Source: DATARR01 sp036376245 (lineage in GTDB: Bacteria; Acidobacteriota; Thermoanaerobaculia; Multivoradales; UBA5704). From it: a stretch of DNA of 64,000 nt. The stretch lies in assembly GCA_036376245.1 (NCBI GenBank), contig DASVAS010000046.1:62001-126000 (forward strand), in the 5' to 3' direction. The translations under genes were made by a program, and so were the position numbers. This document shows, in pieces, positions 14,641 through 23,769 of this stretch. The first letter of the stretch is position 1, and each line of letters starts with the position of its first letter. The notes below the pieces were generated by a model that ran no database searches, was not told the origin of the DNA, and worked only from the letters and a program-made list of their open reading frames with translations.

Positions 14641-17340
14641 TCACGGCGTCACCGGCACCGCCCATAGCTCGCTGCCGGCGATCCCGTCGTCGGCGGCGAA
14701 GTAGAGGGTGCCGCCGGCGAGGACCGGGCGGCCCGGCCATGACGACAGCGGGCCGGGGGCGATGTCGGCCACCATGGCGGTGTGCTCGGCGACGCCGTCG
14801 GTCGACCACAGCTCGACTCCGTGCTCACCGTCGTCGGCGGCGAAGAAGAGCCGGCCGGCAGCCACGCTGAGCAGCAACGGCGACGAGCTTGCGGCGCCCT
14901 GCCGCAGATCGAGGAACGGGTGGGTTCCGGCTGCCGTGCCGTCGCTCACCCACAGCTCGGCCCCCAGCTCTTCGGTGCCGAGGGTGAAGTACAGCTTGCC
15001 GTCGAAGCCCATCGGCCGGAAATCGATCTCCCCATAGGGATCGGGATCGCCGATCGGCGCCAGGGCGACGGTGCCGGCCTCGGTGCCGTCGGAGCGATAG
15101 AGCCACACGCGCGCGTCGTCGTCCCGCGACGAGGCCAGGAAGTAGAGGGCGCCGTCGAACACCGTCAGATGGTGGTGGTGGACGTCGGAGCCGGCGGGCG
15201 GAGCGATGCGCGTGGCCGCAGCGCCGTCGATGCGCCACAGCAGCCCGTTGGCGAGCAGGAAGGCGGCGTCGCCGAGCCGCGCCAGCTCGCCCGGCGGGCA
15301 GACGCCGCCGCCGGCCGGGCAGCGGATCGGCTCGAGACCCGCGCCCGCCTGCGAGGGACGGAAGGCAAAGAGGCCCTCCGCCGTCGCCGGGTCGGCGATG
15401 AGCAGGCGGTCACCCAGCGCCACGTGGTAGAGGAAGGGCGCGATCGGCAGCGTCGCCACCTGGCTCGCCGGTCCAGAGCCATCCGGGGAGACGAACACGT
15501 CCGTCAACCAGCGGCCGTGCAGACAGCCGTCGTCCTCCGAGCACTCCCAATTTGGAACCAGCAGCGTCAGCGCATCGCCCATCGGCACGATCGCCGACGC
15601 CCTGTGGCCGAGGATGGGGAGGGCGTCGCCCGCCGCGTCGACCCGGACCATGCTGGACCTGGCGTCGACGACCACCGCGCCGGCGAGGCCTACCGGCGGC
15701 GCCGACCGGTCGAGGGACTCGCAGCTCGGCGCCCCATCGGCCAGCGGGGCCACCGCGCCGGGGGCGCCGTCCGTCCAGTAGATCCGCTGCCGCTTCCCGT
15801 CGCAGGCGGTGAAGACCAGCCGGTCGCCGAGCGCGATCAGGCTGCGCGGCTCGGCGTCGTCGTTGCGCCGTCCCGGAAAGCCCATCGACGCCAGCACGCC
15901 GCCGTCGGCGGCGAGACGCGTGAGGCGATCTCCGGCCACCAGGAATCCGTTGCCGCTCGCCACCGCCGGACCCTCGCCGAGCGCGGGTACGGGGCGCACC
16001 GCCGGGACGTCGAGCCGCGCCACCCGGCGCTGTTGTGGACTGGTGTCGGTCAGCTCGAGGAGCGCCACGTCGCCGTTCAGCGCGGCGAGCTGGGTGCCGC
16101 AACCGGGCTGGCGCGCGCAGCGGGCATCCAGGGGCCGTGTGCCGGCGTCGGTGCCGTCGGTCACCCACACCTGCCGCTCGGCGTAGCCGGTGCCGATGGG
16201 GGCGGAGAACAGGCTGCGGCCGCCGGATCGCGCGATGGGAAAGGGCGGCTCCTCCCCGCTCCGGCACGCGCCGGCACAGCGGCCGAACGCGGCCGTCCCT
16301 CTCCGCGTGCCGTCGGTCCTCCAAAGCTGTCCGTCGCCGTCGGCGAAGACCAGACCCTTGGCTCCGCTGTGGAGCGCCACGGAGCCGCGGACGAAGCGGT
16401 CGGCGGTCAGCCGCGAGACGCCGGCGGAGCCGGGCACGCCCGCCCTGGTGAGATGGCACAGGGTGGCTGAAATCGGGCACTCGAGAAAAACGACGCCGTG
16501 GACGAGGCTCATCGGGGGCTCGATAACCGTCTCCCCGAACCCCGGGCCGAAGCGCCGTACCCTGCGGGTCCCGCCCGGGCTGCCGTCGCTCGTCCACAGC
16601 TCCTGGGTGCGCGCCGTGCGGCGGACGAAATAGAGCCGGTCGGCGGTCGTCACCAGCCCGTCGAGCTCGCCGTCTGGGAAGTCGACCAGAGTCGAGGTGC
16701 CGGCGGCGGTGCCGTCGCTGACGACGACCTGCCGGCCGCTGATGCTGATGTAGCAGGCGCGGTTGCCGAGGGTGGGCAGCGGCCGGCCGCCGGTATACGG
16801 CCATGGAAACGAGGCGCCCAGCGGTTCCGTGCCCGCGGGGGTGCCGTCGGTCGACCACACCATCCCCTCCTCGTCGGCGAGGATCATGCGGTCGCCGATC
16901 CGGAAATACCAGCCGACAGCATTGTCGAACGGCGATTGGAAGGCCGGGGAGAGCAGGGTCGTGCCGGCGCGCGTTCCGTCGGTGGTCCACACCGGCGAAT
17001 AGCCACGGAGGCGGAAGAGCAGCCGCCCCTGGACCGCGCCGAGCAGCTCGGGTTGGAAGTCGGTGAGGAGGAAGCCGGCGATCGGCTCGGCCGCTCCGCT
17101 CGCCAGCTCGCTCGCCCACAGCTCCGCCTGAGCGTGCTCCTTTTCGTCGGCGTCGTGGCGCCACCCCCAATTGAGCACGATGGCGCGTCCCGACAGTTCG
17201 CCGACGAAGCCGACCTGATCGGCGAGCTCCGGCCGTTTCTGGTTGAGATCCGCCACGCGGTAGGGCACACCGAGCCCGCTCGCCGCCGCCGAGCAACCCA
17301 GCGCGGCCGCGAAGAGCGTCACCCCCAGCTTCTTCGTCAT
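14641..17340 (-). CDS. Exported ELWxxDGT-repeat protein
   Basis: The ATG at 17340 is preferred because GGAG lies 6 nt upstream. An in-frame TTG at 17352 would add four residues. Residues 1-20 form a signal peptide (KKLGVTLFAAALGCSAAASG). The rest is a chain of repeats of about 45-60 residues with cores such as ELWVSDGTAAGTHPF, ELWSTDGVAEHT, QVWVTDGTDAGTRPL and MVWSTDGTPAGTEPL. These are the ELWxxDGT-type repeats, predicted to form beta-propellers, of large bacterial secreted proteins. Scattered Cys pairs (CRSGEEPPF, CARQPGCGTQ) may form disulfides. No enzymatic motif is visible. A role as a surface or secreted binding protein is inference. Confidence 0.85.
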   Translation of the reverse strand: MTKKLGVTLFAAALGCSAAASGLGVPYRVADLNQKRPELADQVGFVGELSGRAIVLNWGWRHDADEKEHAQAELWASELASGAAEPIAGFLLTDFQPELLGAVQGRLLFRLRGYSPVWTTDGTRAGTTLLSPAFQSPFDNAVGWYFRIGDRMILADEEGMVWSTDGTPAGTEPLGASFPWPYTGGRPLPTLGNRACYISISGRQVVVSDGTAAGTSTLVDFPDGELDGLVTTADRLYFVRRTARTQELWTSDGSPGGTRRVRRFGPGFGETVIEPPMSLVHGVVFLECPISATLCHLTRAGVPGSAGVSRLTADRFVRGSVALHSGAKGLVFADGDGQLWRTDGTRRGTAAFGRCAGACRSGEEPPFPIARSGGRSLFSAPIGTGYAERQVWVTDGTDAGTRPLDARCARQPGCGTQLAALNGDVALLELTDTSPQQRRVARLDVPAVRPVPALGEGPAVASGNGFLVAGDRLTRLAADGGVLASMGFPGRRNDDAEPRSLIALGDRLVFTACDGKRQRIYWTDGAPGAVAPLADGAPSCESLDRSAPPVGLAGAVVVDARSSMVRVDAAGDALPILGHRASAIVPMGDALTLLVPNWECSEDDGCLHGRWLTDVFVSPDGSGPASQVATLPIAPFLYHVALGDRLLIADPATAEGLFAFRPSQAGAGLEPIRCPAGGGVCPPGELARLGDAAFLLANGLLWRIDGAAATRIAPPAGSDVHHHHLTVFDGALYFLASSRDDDARVWLYRSDGTEAGTVALAPIGDPDPYGEIDFRPMGFDGKLYFTLGTEELGAELWVSDGTAAGTHPFLDLRQGAASSSPLLLSVAAGRLFFAADDGEHGVELWSTDGVAEHTAMVADIAPGPLSSWPGRPVLAGGTLYFAADDGIAGSELWAVPVTP

Positions 17341-17389
17341 CGCCATCTCCAATCGCCGAAGTAACCCGTGCTCAACAGCTTATAACATC

Positions 17390-17556
17390 TATCAAAACCC
17401 GGGAGCAATTGGCGCCCAGAGGGCGCGGGGACTTAGCCCAGGATTTCAATCCTGGGCAGGGAAGGCGCCGAGCACCGGGCTTCCATTCCCAGGCCTGAAG
17501 GGCCTGGGCTAGGTTCCCGCGCCCTCCGGGCGCAAAGTTCTCCCGGGGTTTTGATA
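17390..17556. repeat. Large inverted structured intergenic repeat
   Basis: TATCAAAACCCGGGAG on the left pairs with the CCCGGGGTTTTGATA end on the right. Inside are further nested stems: GGCGCCCAGAGGGCGC, CCCAGG/CCTGGG and GCCTGAAGGGC. It resembles the elements at 8231, 12603, 46590 and 47540 in architecture (CCTGGG stems plus a 'GCCTGAARGGC' arm) but differs in sequence. It separates divergent genes. Confidence 0.75.
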
Positions 17557-17585
17557 GGCTCTTTTAGGCACAAAGGAGAGTGAAG

Positions 17586-18398
17586 GTGGCCGAAACGCAA
17601 CGACATGAAATGACGACGAAGAGAGTGATCTATCAGATCCCCGGCATGGAGGCGGTGACGGTGCGGCGGGACGTTAAATACCGGGCCACCGACGCGGGCT
17701 CTCTGACCCTGGACGTCTACTATCCGCCGGATACGAAGGGCGACGCACGGACGCCCGCCGTCATCTTCGTGGTGGGTTATTCGGATCTGGGAGCCCAGAG
17801 GATCATGGGCTGCCGGTTCAAGGAGATGGAAGGGTTCATCTCCTGGGCGCAACTGACGGCGGCCTCGGGGATGGTGGCGATCACTTACTCGACCGGCGCC
17901 GATCCGGCGGAAGACGCGCGCGCGTTGCTGCGGTATGTCCGCCAGAACGCCGCGGCGTTGGGAATCGACGAGACCCGGATCGGAATCTGGGCGTGCTCAG
18001 GCCATGTCCCGAACGCGCTGGCGGTCCTGATGGACGAAGAGAGCAAGGATCTGAAGTGCGCCGCGCTGTGCTACGGGCTGACCCTGGACCTCGACGGGTT
18101 CACCGGCGTGGCCGATGCCGCCGCGACCTTGCGGTTCGTCACTCCGGCGGCGGGGAAGTCCGTCGACGATCTCCCCAAGGATGTGCCCCTGTTCATCATG
18201 CGATCGGGCCGGGACGAGTTTCCTCATTTGAATGAGACGATGGATCGCTTCCTGGCCAGGGCGGTGGGCGCCAACCTGCCGGTGACCTTCGTCAACCAAC
18301 CCGGCGCGCCGCACGCGTTCGATCTCCTGGACGACAGCGAGACCTCCCGCGAGACCATCCGGCGGATCCTCGGGTTCCTGCGGTTCCACCTCGGTTGA
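17586..18398 (+). CDS. Alpha/beta-hydrolase fold protein
   Basis: The GTG at 17586 is chosen because AGGAG ends about 7 nt upstream. A GTG at 17580 would leave no spacer. 270 residues. LDVYYPPDT and TPAVIFVVGYSD mark the first strands. The nucleophile elbow is IGIWACSGHVPNAL, a G-x-S-x-G variant with Ala and His in place of the outer glycines. The acid is probably in MRSGRDEF and the histidine in GAPHAFDLLDD. The closest patterns are dienelactone-hydrolase or esterase-like proteins. The substrate is unknown. No signal peptide. The palindromic element at 17390 lies upstream. Confidence 0.75.
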   Translation: MAETQRHEMTTKRVIYQIPGMEAVTVRRDVKYRATDAGSLTLDVYYPPDTKGDARTPAVIFVVGYSDLGAQRIMGCRFKEMEGFISWAQLTAASGMVAITYSTGADPAEDARALLRYVRQNAAALGIDETRIGIWACSGHVPNALAVLMDEESKDLKCAALCYGLTLDLDGFTGVADAAATLRFVTPAAGKSVDDLPKDVPLFIMRSGRDEFPHLNETMDRFLARAVGANLPVTFVNQPGAPHAFDLLDDSETSRETIRRILGFLRFHLG

Positions 18399-18920
18399 GC
18401 CCAGCGGGCGGACACAGAACCACTCCGGAAATGGATTGATGCAAATTACCGGAGTTGGTGAAGCGAAAAAATGCCGGGTCTACGTGGACGCAGGCCCGGA
18501 GAGGGGAGAGGGAGGAACCAGTTGGGGCCCAGGACTGTACACTGGGCTGCCGCCATCTGTGTTCCTGACCCTGTATCCCAAGTCTGACGCATTGCCGGGC
18601 CGCCTGTCATCCTACAAAAGTATGATTTTGTCTCCACACTTGTTGTAGGCCGATCTCAACGCCGCGTTGAGATGGGGTGTCCAGGAAGGGTGCCATCCGT
18701 GAGGACAGTCTCCGGATCGGAGACGAGGATCCGGACCGGCAGGAGATCCCGCGGCAGGCTCCAGGGGGACCGTAAGGACGGCGCCGCCTCGGAGACGACC
18801 CGACGTGGGAGGCCTGCGGAGGGCGTTCTGAAACGGGCTGGGATCGTCTCTACCGCCTTCCCGGCAGGTCGTCCCTGACTCGACAAGACGGGTATAAGAG
18901 GATGGGCGGCCCCCCCGGGC
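18399..18920. other. Gene-free interval
   Basis: Short frames here have no ribosome sites and poor codon use. The only structure seen is a perfect hairpin, ATCTCAACG-CCG-CGTTGAGAT at 18653-18673, which could end the regulator transcript or the hydrolase transcript. Nothing else was recognised. Confidence 0.5.
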
Positions 18921-19568
18921 TCAGTGCCCTTCCAGCTTGGCGACTCCCGCCCGCAGGGCGTGCAGGGCCGCTTCCACCCGGTTGCTGACCCCGAGCTTTT
19001 CCATGATGTGGCTCACATGGGTGCGGACGGTGGCTTCGGTGATGCTCAGCTCGACGGAGATCTGCTGGTTGGACCGGCCGCGGGCCAGGAGGTTCAGCAC
19101 CCGGGCCTCCCGGTCCGTGAGCGGCGCCCCGGGCTGGCCGCCGGGAGGAGGTTTGAGGTGCGTTAGCAGCTTGCGGGTCAGGCGCGGCGGCAGCCAGAGC
19201 TCGCCGCGGGCGACCTGCCGGATGGCCAGCAGGAAGTCCTCGCGTTCGAAGGTCTTGGCGAGGTAGCCCAGGGCCCCGGCCTCGACGGCGGCGAGGACCT
19301 GCTCGTCGCCCTCGGTCCCGGTCAGCACCACGACGCCGACGTCCGGCTGGTCGGCGAGGATGACCCGGATCGCCTCCACCCCGTTCAGGCGGGGGAGCTT
19401 CAGGTCCATCAGGATGACCTGGGGGTTGAGACGCCTGGCCTCCGTGATGGCTTCCAGGCCGTCCGCCGCCTCGCCTACGACCGTGATGTCGTCGGCGCCC
19501 ATGAGCAGGGCGCGGACGCCCTTGCGCACGACGAGATGGTCGTCAACGACGAGGACTCCGATGAGCAT
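18921..19568 (-). CDS. NarL/FixJ-type response regulator
   Basis: 215 residues. The receiver domain has acidic pocket Asp9/Asp10 (VLVVDDH), phosphoacceptor Asp55 (VILMDLKLPRLNG), the Thr in VVVLTGTEG and Lys in YLAKTFE. A LuxR-type helix-turn-helix follows: LTDREARVLNLLARGRSNQQ, EATVRTHVSHIMEKLGVSNR. It should dimerise on phosphorylation and bind inverted half-sites. It is transcribed away from the hybrid kinase at 19631 with a 62-bp shared promoter region that contains a perfect 7-2-7 palindrome. The kinase is its obvious partner. GGGAG precedes the ATG. Confidence 0.92.
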   Translation of the reverse strand: MLIGVLVVDDHLVVRKGVRALLMGADDITVVGEAADGLEAITEARRLNPQVILMDLKLPRLNGVEAIRVILADQPDVGVVVLTGTEGDEQVLAAVEAGALGYLAKTFEREDFLLAIRQVARGELWLPPRLTRKLLTHLKPPPGGQPGAPLTDREARVLNLLARGRSNQQISVELSITEATVRTHVSHIMEKLGVSNRVEAALHALRAGVAKLEGH

Positions 19569-19593
19569 CCTTGGGATCTCCCTGTGTGATGTG

Positions 19594-19609
19594 GCTCACC
19601 TTGGTGAGC
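19594..19609. promoter_or_regulatory. 7-2-7 palindrome between regulator and kinase, probable operator
   Basis: GCTCACC-TT-GGTGAGC is a perfect inverted repeat of two 7-mers with a 2-bp spacer, in the only intergenic space between the divergent regulator and kinase genes. NarL-type regulators bind paired heptamers in a 7-2-7 arrangement. A TATACT-like -10 follows at about 19613-19618 on the kinase side, so binding here could autoregulate both genes. Confidence 0.5.
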
Positions 19610-19630
19610 TAATATACTACTCAATACGCC

Positions 19631-22435
19631 ATGACCGGTAAAAGTTGCGTCCGCGGGGCCGGCGGACCGGCATTGCTGGGGATCTGGCTCTTCCTCGCCG
19701 CCGGGACCGCGGTGGCCCAGGGGGAGTGGCCCCAGGCCGGGCTGTGGAAGTCGCGCCCCGGCGACGACCTCCGCTGGGCTCATCCCGGCTACGACGATGC
19801 GGCCTGGCGGGCGGTCCCCCTTCCCGCCACCTGGCGGGAGCAGGGGTACGCCGGCCTCGACGGGCCGGTCTGGTTCCGGCGGGTGGTGACCCTCGACGGG
19901 GAGGCGCGGCTCGCCGCCCGCCGGGGTGAGCTCGCCATCCTTCTCGGTCCTCCCAGGCACGGCGGCTACCAGGTGTACGCCGGCGGCAGGCTCCTCGGGG
20001 CTTCTCCGGGCTGGTCCGGAAGGCTGTACTTTCCCTTCCAGGAGGTCTTTCGCGTCCCCCGGGAGGCGGTGGGGGAGGACGGCCGGCTGGCCCTGGCGCT
20101 CCGCGCGCGGCGGGTGGCGTGGCGGTCGGACATGGAGCCGGACAGCGCGGTGGCGGGTAACATCCTGGTCCTCGGCGACGACCGGACCTTGCGCGACCGC
20201 GCCGAGCTCTCGTGGTCCCGCACCCTGACGGCGGATCTCCCGTTCCTCTTCCTCGCCCTGCTGTTCGTGGCCGTGGGCGCCTACAACCTCCTGCTCTACT
20301 GGCGCCGCCGGCGGCAGATCGAGCATCTGTGGTTCGGCCTCCTGGCCCTGTGCTTCGCCGCCAACGCCTTCGCCAGCTCCTACTGGGTGTACGAGGCCAC
20401 CCGCCGGTACGGCGTAGCCGTCCGGGCGAGCGACCTCACGGGCCACCTCCTCGCGATGGCGGCGGTCCAGTTCCTCTGGACCTTCTTCTCCCGGCCCATC
20501 TCCCGGCCGCTGCGCGCCTATCAGCTCTCCCACGGGGCGCTGGCGCTGTTCGTCGCGCTCGTTCCCGACGTGCGCCTGGTGGTGGCCAGCCACACCTTCC
20601 GCTCGCTGTGGCTGGCGCCGCTGCTCGTCCTGGCGGTGGTCCTCATCGCCCGCGAGGCGTGGCGGGGCGATCAGGAGGCGCGGACCCTCTCGCTGGGAGT
20701 CTTGATCCTGGTCGCCGCCGTCTGCGTCGAGCTGGCCGGCCGGATCGTCCCCGGGATGTGGCAGAGCCCGGTGTCGCTGGCGCCTTTCGGGTTCGGGGCG
20801 GTCCTGGTGGCGATGAGCTTCTCCCTCGCCAGCCGCTTCCGGCGCATCCACGACGAGCTGGACCGGCTGCGCCTGAACCTGGAGGCGGAGGTGCGGGAGC
20901 GCACCCTGGCCCTCGAGCGGGCCAAGGAGGAGGCCCTGGCCGCCAGCCGCGTCAAGGGCGAGTTCCTGGCCAACATGAGCCATGAGATCCGCACGCCCAT
21001 GAACGGCGTCATCGGCACCACCACCCTGCTTCTGGAGACCCCGCTCACGCCCGAGCAGAGCGGCTACGTGGAGACCATCCGGACGAGCGGCGAGGCCCTG
21101 CTGGCGCTGATCAACGACGTCCTCGACTTCTCCCGGATGGAATCCGGGAAGGTGGAGATCGAGCGCGCGCCCTTCAACCTCCAGGCGGTGATCGAAGAGA
21201 GCCTGGGGATCGTCGCTCCCCTGGCTGGGCGGCAGGGGCTCGCGCTGCGGCACGCCATCGCCGAGGGAACCCCGGAAGCCCTGGTGGGGGATCACGCCCG
21301 CACCCGCCAGATCCTGGTCAACCTGCTGGGCAACGCCGTGAAGTTCACGCCGTGGGGCGAGGTGACGGTGTCGCTCTCCGCCCGCCGGCTGAACGGCGCG
21401 ATCTGGGAAGCTCATTTCGCCGTCGCCGACACCGGCGTCGGGATCGCCGCCGAGGACCTGGACCGGCTGTTCATCGCCTTCCAGCAGCTCGACGGCTCGC
21501 TGGCCCGCCAGCATGGCGGCACGGGTCTCGGCCTGGCCATCAGCAAGCGGCTGACGGAGCTGATGGGGGGCCGGATCTGGGCCGAGAGCGCCGTCGGCCA
21601 GGGCTCGACCTTCCACTTCACGATCACGGGAGTGGCCGCGGCGGCGGCGCCGCCCCGCCCGCGGACTCTCGCCGGCGGCGTGGACCGCGGCCTGGCGCGC
21701 CGTCATCCCCTGCGCATCCTGCTGGCCGAGGACCACGCGGTGAACCGGAAGGTGATGATCGGCCTCCTCGGGCATCTGGGATACGAGGCGGATCTGGCGG
21801 GCAACGGCCTGGAAGTCCTGGAGGCGCTGGAGCGCCGGCCTTACGACGTGATTCTGATGGACATCCAGATGCCGGACATGGACGGCCTGGAGGTCACCCG
21901 CCGCATCCGCCAGCTCGCCGCCGAGCGTCAGCCGCGGATCATCGCGCTGACCGCGCACGCCATGGCGGGGGACCGCGAGCGCTGCCTGGAGGCGGGCATG
22001 GACGCCTACCTGACCAAGCCGGTGCGGATCGTCGAGCTTCAGGCCGCCCTCGCCGAGGCCAGCCCGCGCCCGCCGTCCCCCCTCGATCCGGAGACTCTGG
22101 AAGCCTTGCGGAATCTGAGCGCCGGGGAGGATCTGGCCGGCGCCTTGATCGAGACCTATCTGGCGACCTCGGCCGCCGACTTCGCCGACGCGCGCCAGGG
22201 AGCGGAGGAGAGCCGCTGGCCCGAGGTGGGACGCGCCGTCCACCGTCTCAAGGGCAGCAGCTCGATCCTCGGCGTCTCCCAGGTCGCGGCGGTCTGCCAG
22301 GCCATCGAGGAGCGGGTGCGCGCGGAGGAGACCGAGGAGTTGGCCTCTTTATTGAAACAATTAGACGAAGAGCTCGGGAAGGCGCGGGCGGCGCTGGAAG
22401 AGGTGGCCCGGGGCAATGCGGTGTCTCCGCGGTGA
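19631..22435 (+). CDS. Hybrid sensor histidine kinase (7TMR-DISM type, REC, Hpt)
   Basis: 934 residues. A signal peptide (about 1-30) precedes a periplasmic beta-sandwich sensor (about 30-190; WPQAGLWKSRPGDDLRW, VWFRRVVTL, YFPFQEVFRVPREAV). A seven-helix membrane region follows (about 200-400). A coiled coil leads to the HisKA box NMSHEIRTPMNGV (His451), and the HATPase has N (NLLGNAVKFT), G1 (ADTGVGI) and G2 (GGTGLGLAIS) boxes. A receiver has its phosphoacceptor at Asp744 (VILMDIQMPDMDG), and a C-terminal Hpt domain has His871 (AVHRLKGSSS). This is a complete phosphorelay chain that would pass phosphate to the divergent NarL-type regulator. The ligand is unknown; the jelly-roll domain suggests a carbohydrate-like compound. 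No clear ribosome site precedes the ATG, and the predicted -10 is so close that the mRNA may be nearly leaderless. Confidence 0.93.
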   Translation: MTGKSCVRGAGGPALLGIWLFLAAGTAVAQGEWPQAGLWKSRPGDDLRWAHPGYDDAAWRAVPLPATWREQGYAGLDGPVWFRRVVTLDGEARLAARRGELAILLGPPRHGGYQVYAGGRLLGASPGWSGRLYFPFQEVFRVPREAVGEDGRLALALRARRVAWRSDMEPDSAVAGNILVLGDDRTLRDRAELSWSRTLTADLPFLFLALLFVAVGAYNLLLYWRRRRQIEHLWFGLLALCFAANAFASSYWVYEATRRYGVAVRASDLTGHLLAMAAVQFLWTFFSRPISRPLRAYQLSHGALALFVALVPDVRLVVASHTFRSLWLAPLLVLAVVLIAREAWRGDQEARTLSLGVLILVAAVCVELAGRIVPGMWQSPVSLAPFGFGAVLVAMSFSLASRFRRIHDELDRLRLNLEAEVRERTLALERAKEEALAASRVKGEFLANMSHEIRTPMNGVIGTTTLLLETPLTPEQSGYVETIRTSGEALLALINDVLDFSRMESGKVEIERAPFNLQAVIEESLGIVAPLAGRQGLALRHAIAEGTPEALVGDHARTRQILVNLLGNAVKFTPWGEVTVSLSARRLNGAIWEAHFAVADTGVGIAAEDLDRLFIAFQQLDGSLARQHGGTGLGLAISKRLTELMGGRIWAESAVGQGSTFHFTITGVAAAAAPPRPRTLAGGVDRGLARRHPLRILLAEDHAVNRKVMIGLLGHLGYEADLAGNGLEVLEALERRPYDVILMDIQMPDMDGLEVTRRIRQLAAERQPRIIALTAHAMAGDRERCLEAGMDAYLTKPVRIVELQAALAEASPRPPSPLDPETLEALRNLSAGEDLAGALIETYLATSAADFADARQGAEESRWPEVGRAVHRLKGSSSILGVSQVAAVCQAIEERVRAEETEELASLLKQLDEELGKARAALEEVARGNAVSPR

Positions 22436-22445
22436 CGGAGGGGCA

Positions 22446-22997
22446 ATGAAACAATTCGTGGTCGTTTCCGGCTTGCCGGCCAGCGGCAAGACCACCATCG
22501 CCACAGGCCTGGCGGCGGAGCTGGAGCTTCCGCTCCTGGACAAAGACGCCTACCTCGAAGCTCTCCTGCAACACGCGGGAATCGGCGATCTTGAGTGGCG
22601 ACATCGTCTCAGCAGGCTTGCCGACGAGCAGTTGCGAAGTGCCGCATCCACGAGATCGGCGGCCGTTCTCGCGTCATGGTGGAGACATCCGAAATCCAAC
22701 GCGGAGACAGGCACTCCGACAGACTGGCTCAATCCGACATCGGACGTCATCGTCGAAGTCCACTGCGTGTGCCGCCCATCGGTTGCCGCAGCCCGTTTCC
22801 TGGCACGATCTCGCCATCCCGGCCACCTTGACGGCCGGTGGTCATTGGAGCGTCTACTGCCCATCCTGGAAGAACAACAAAGCCACGGGCCGCTTTTCCC
22901 GCGGCAGGCGATCCTCGTCGACACGGAGCAGCCTGTCGAGATGCAGACGCTGGCGCAGGCGGTCAAAGCTGCGCTTCATGAAATCGACGATGCCTAG
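22446..22997 (+). CDS. P-loop kinase (AAA_33-type), small-molecule phosphotransferase-like
   Basis: The ATG at 22446 follows GGAGG, so the upstream in-frame ATG at 22416 is rejected. 183 residues. The Walker A motif is VVSGLPASGKTTIA near the N-terminus, then LPLLDKDAYLEALL (the D-K-D following strand 2 is typical of gluconate- and chloramphenicol-kinase-like enzymes). Near the middle is VIVEVHCVCRPSVAAARFLAR, which aligns with the strand and lid region of this fold. Substrate unknown. It lies 10 bp after the kinase gene and may be co-transcribed. A second, decayed copy lies at 27451-27615. Confidence 0.75.
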   Translation: MKQFVVVSGLPASGKTTIATGLAAELELPLLDKDAYLEALLQHAGIGDLEWRHRLSRLADEQLRSAASTRSAAVLASWWRHPKSNAETGTPTDWLNPTSDVIVEVHCVCRPSVAAARFLARSRHPGHLDGRWSLERLLPILEEQQSHGPLFPRQAILVDTEQPVEMQTLAQAVKAALHEIDDA

Positions 22998-23116
22998 CAG
23001 GAGGATCGGGCCGTTCAAGGACGGAATGGGGGCGGTGCGGACCTGGAATGGAGCGATTCAGCGGCTGGATGGATCTTCCGGAGGACCACATGGCCCATTC
23101 GCAGCGCGTCTGCGCC

Positions 23117-23512
23117 TCATTGTTTCCATTCCAAGCACTGCAGATCGGCCACGCGCCGAAACTCTCGGAAATTGGCGGTGATGAGGGTCGCCCCAAGTCG
23201 GAGTGCATGGGCCGCGATGAGCATGTCGAGCGGACCGATGACGATGCCTCGCTTCTCCAGATCAACGCGCAAGTCACCGTAGTAGCTCGTGGCCTGTAGA
23301 TCCCAAGCCAGCACCTCAAAGATTTCGGTGAAGGCATCTACAGCCTTTCGCTGCGCAGCCGGACGGACGGAACGGCGAACCCCAACTTCGAGCTCTGCAA
23401 CGGTGATCGTGGAGAGAACGCACTCCGAGGCCACAGGTAGGCGCGCCGCCGCCGCTCGCCCCCGGATCAGCGATATGCAGACGGAAGTCTCCAGCATGTA
23501 CTTCACAGTCAA
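23117..23512 (-). CDS. VapC-like PIN-domain toxin with altered first acidic residue
   Basis: 131 residues, PIN-fold order. YMLETSVCISLI is strand 1. VAELEVGV carries the conserved Glu, GPLDMLIAAHAL carries the late Asp, and LITANFREFRRV is the final strand with the usual N-x-x-E-F. VapC toxins are Mg-dependent ribonucleases that normally begin Y-x-L-D-T-N. Here the first Asp is replaced by Glu8 and the Asn by Ser10, which may weaken metal binding. The start overlaps the antitoxin stop by 4 bp, the usual antitoxin-toxin coupling. Confidence 0.85.
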   Translation of the reverse strand: MTVKYMLETSVCISLIRGRAAAARLPVASECVLSTITVAELEVGVRRSVRPAAQRKAVDAFTEIFEVLAWDLQATSYYGDLRVDLEKRGIVIGPLDMLIAAHALRLGATLITANFREFRRVADLQCLEWKQ

Positions 23513-23769
23513 TCCTGATCCAGGTCAAGGTCTCGAATCTGAGGCTTCAGCGGCTGCTCGCGATCCGGAAAGTCTCGGCCCTCGGGGAAGTTCTCGTGCA
23601 TGAAGCGCGCGACATCCTCCAGGGTCTTCAACCGAGGCTTCGGCCTGGGCCTCAAAACCACCTCATCGCCACGCTTCTCGATCTCCACTTCCGTGCCTTC
23701 GAAGCGAAACTCCTTGGGCAGCCGAACGGCCTGACTGCCGCCGTGCTGGAAGAGCTTTGCAGTTGCCAT
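23509..23769 (-). CDS. VapB/VagC-like antitoxin
   Basis: 86 residues. The N-terminal 45 (TAKLFQHGGSQAVRLPKEF, then VEIEKRGDEVVLRPRP) form the swapped-hairpin AbrB/MazE-type DNA-binding domain of VapB (VagC-type) antitoxins. The C-terminus is an acidic tail (RDFPDREQPLKP...DLDLDQD) that would wrap around the toxin. It should repress its own operon. No ribosome site is obvious; the promoter is presumably in the 23770-23927 interval. Confidence 0.85.
   Translation of the reverse strand: MATAKLFQHGGSQAVRLPKEFRFEGTEVEIEKRGDEVVLRPRPKPRLKTLEDVARFMHENFPEGRDFPDREQPLKPQIRDLDLDQD

Noticed and set aside
18436..18648. 70-aa frame between the hydrolase and regulator genes
   Set aside because: There is no plausible ribosome site or domain. 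The region is treated as non-coding.
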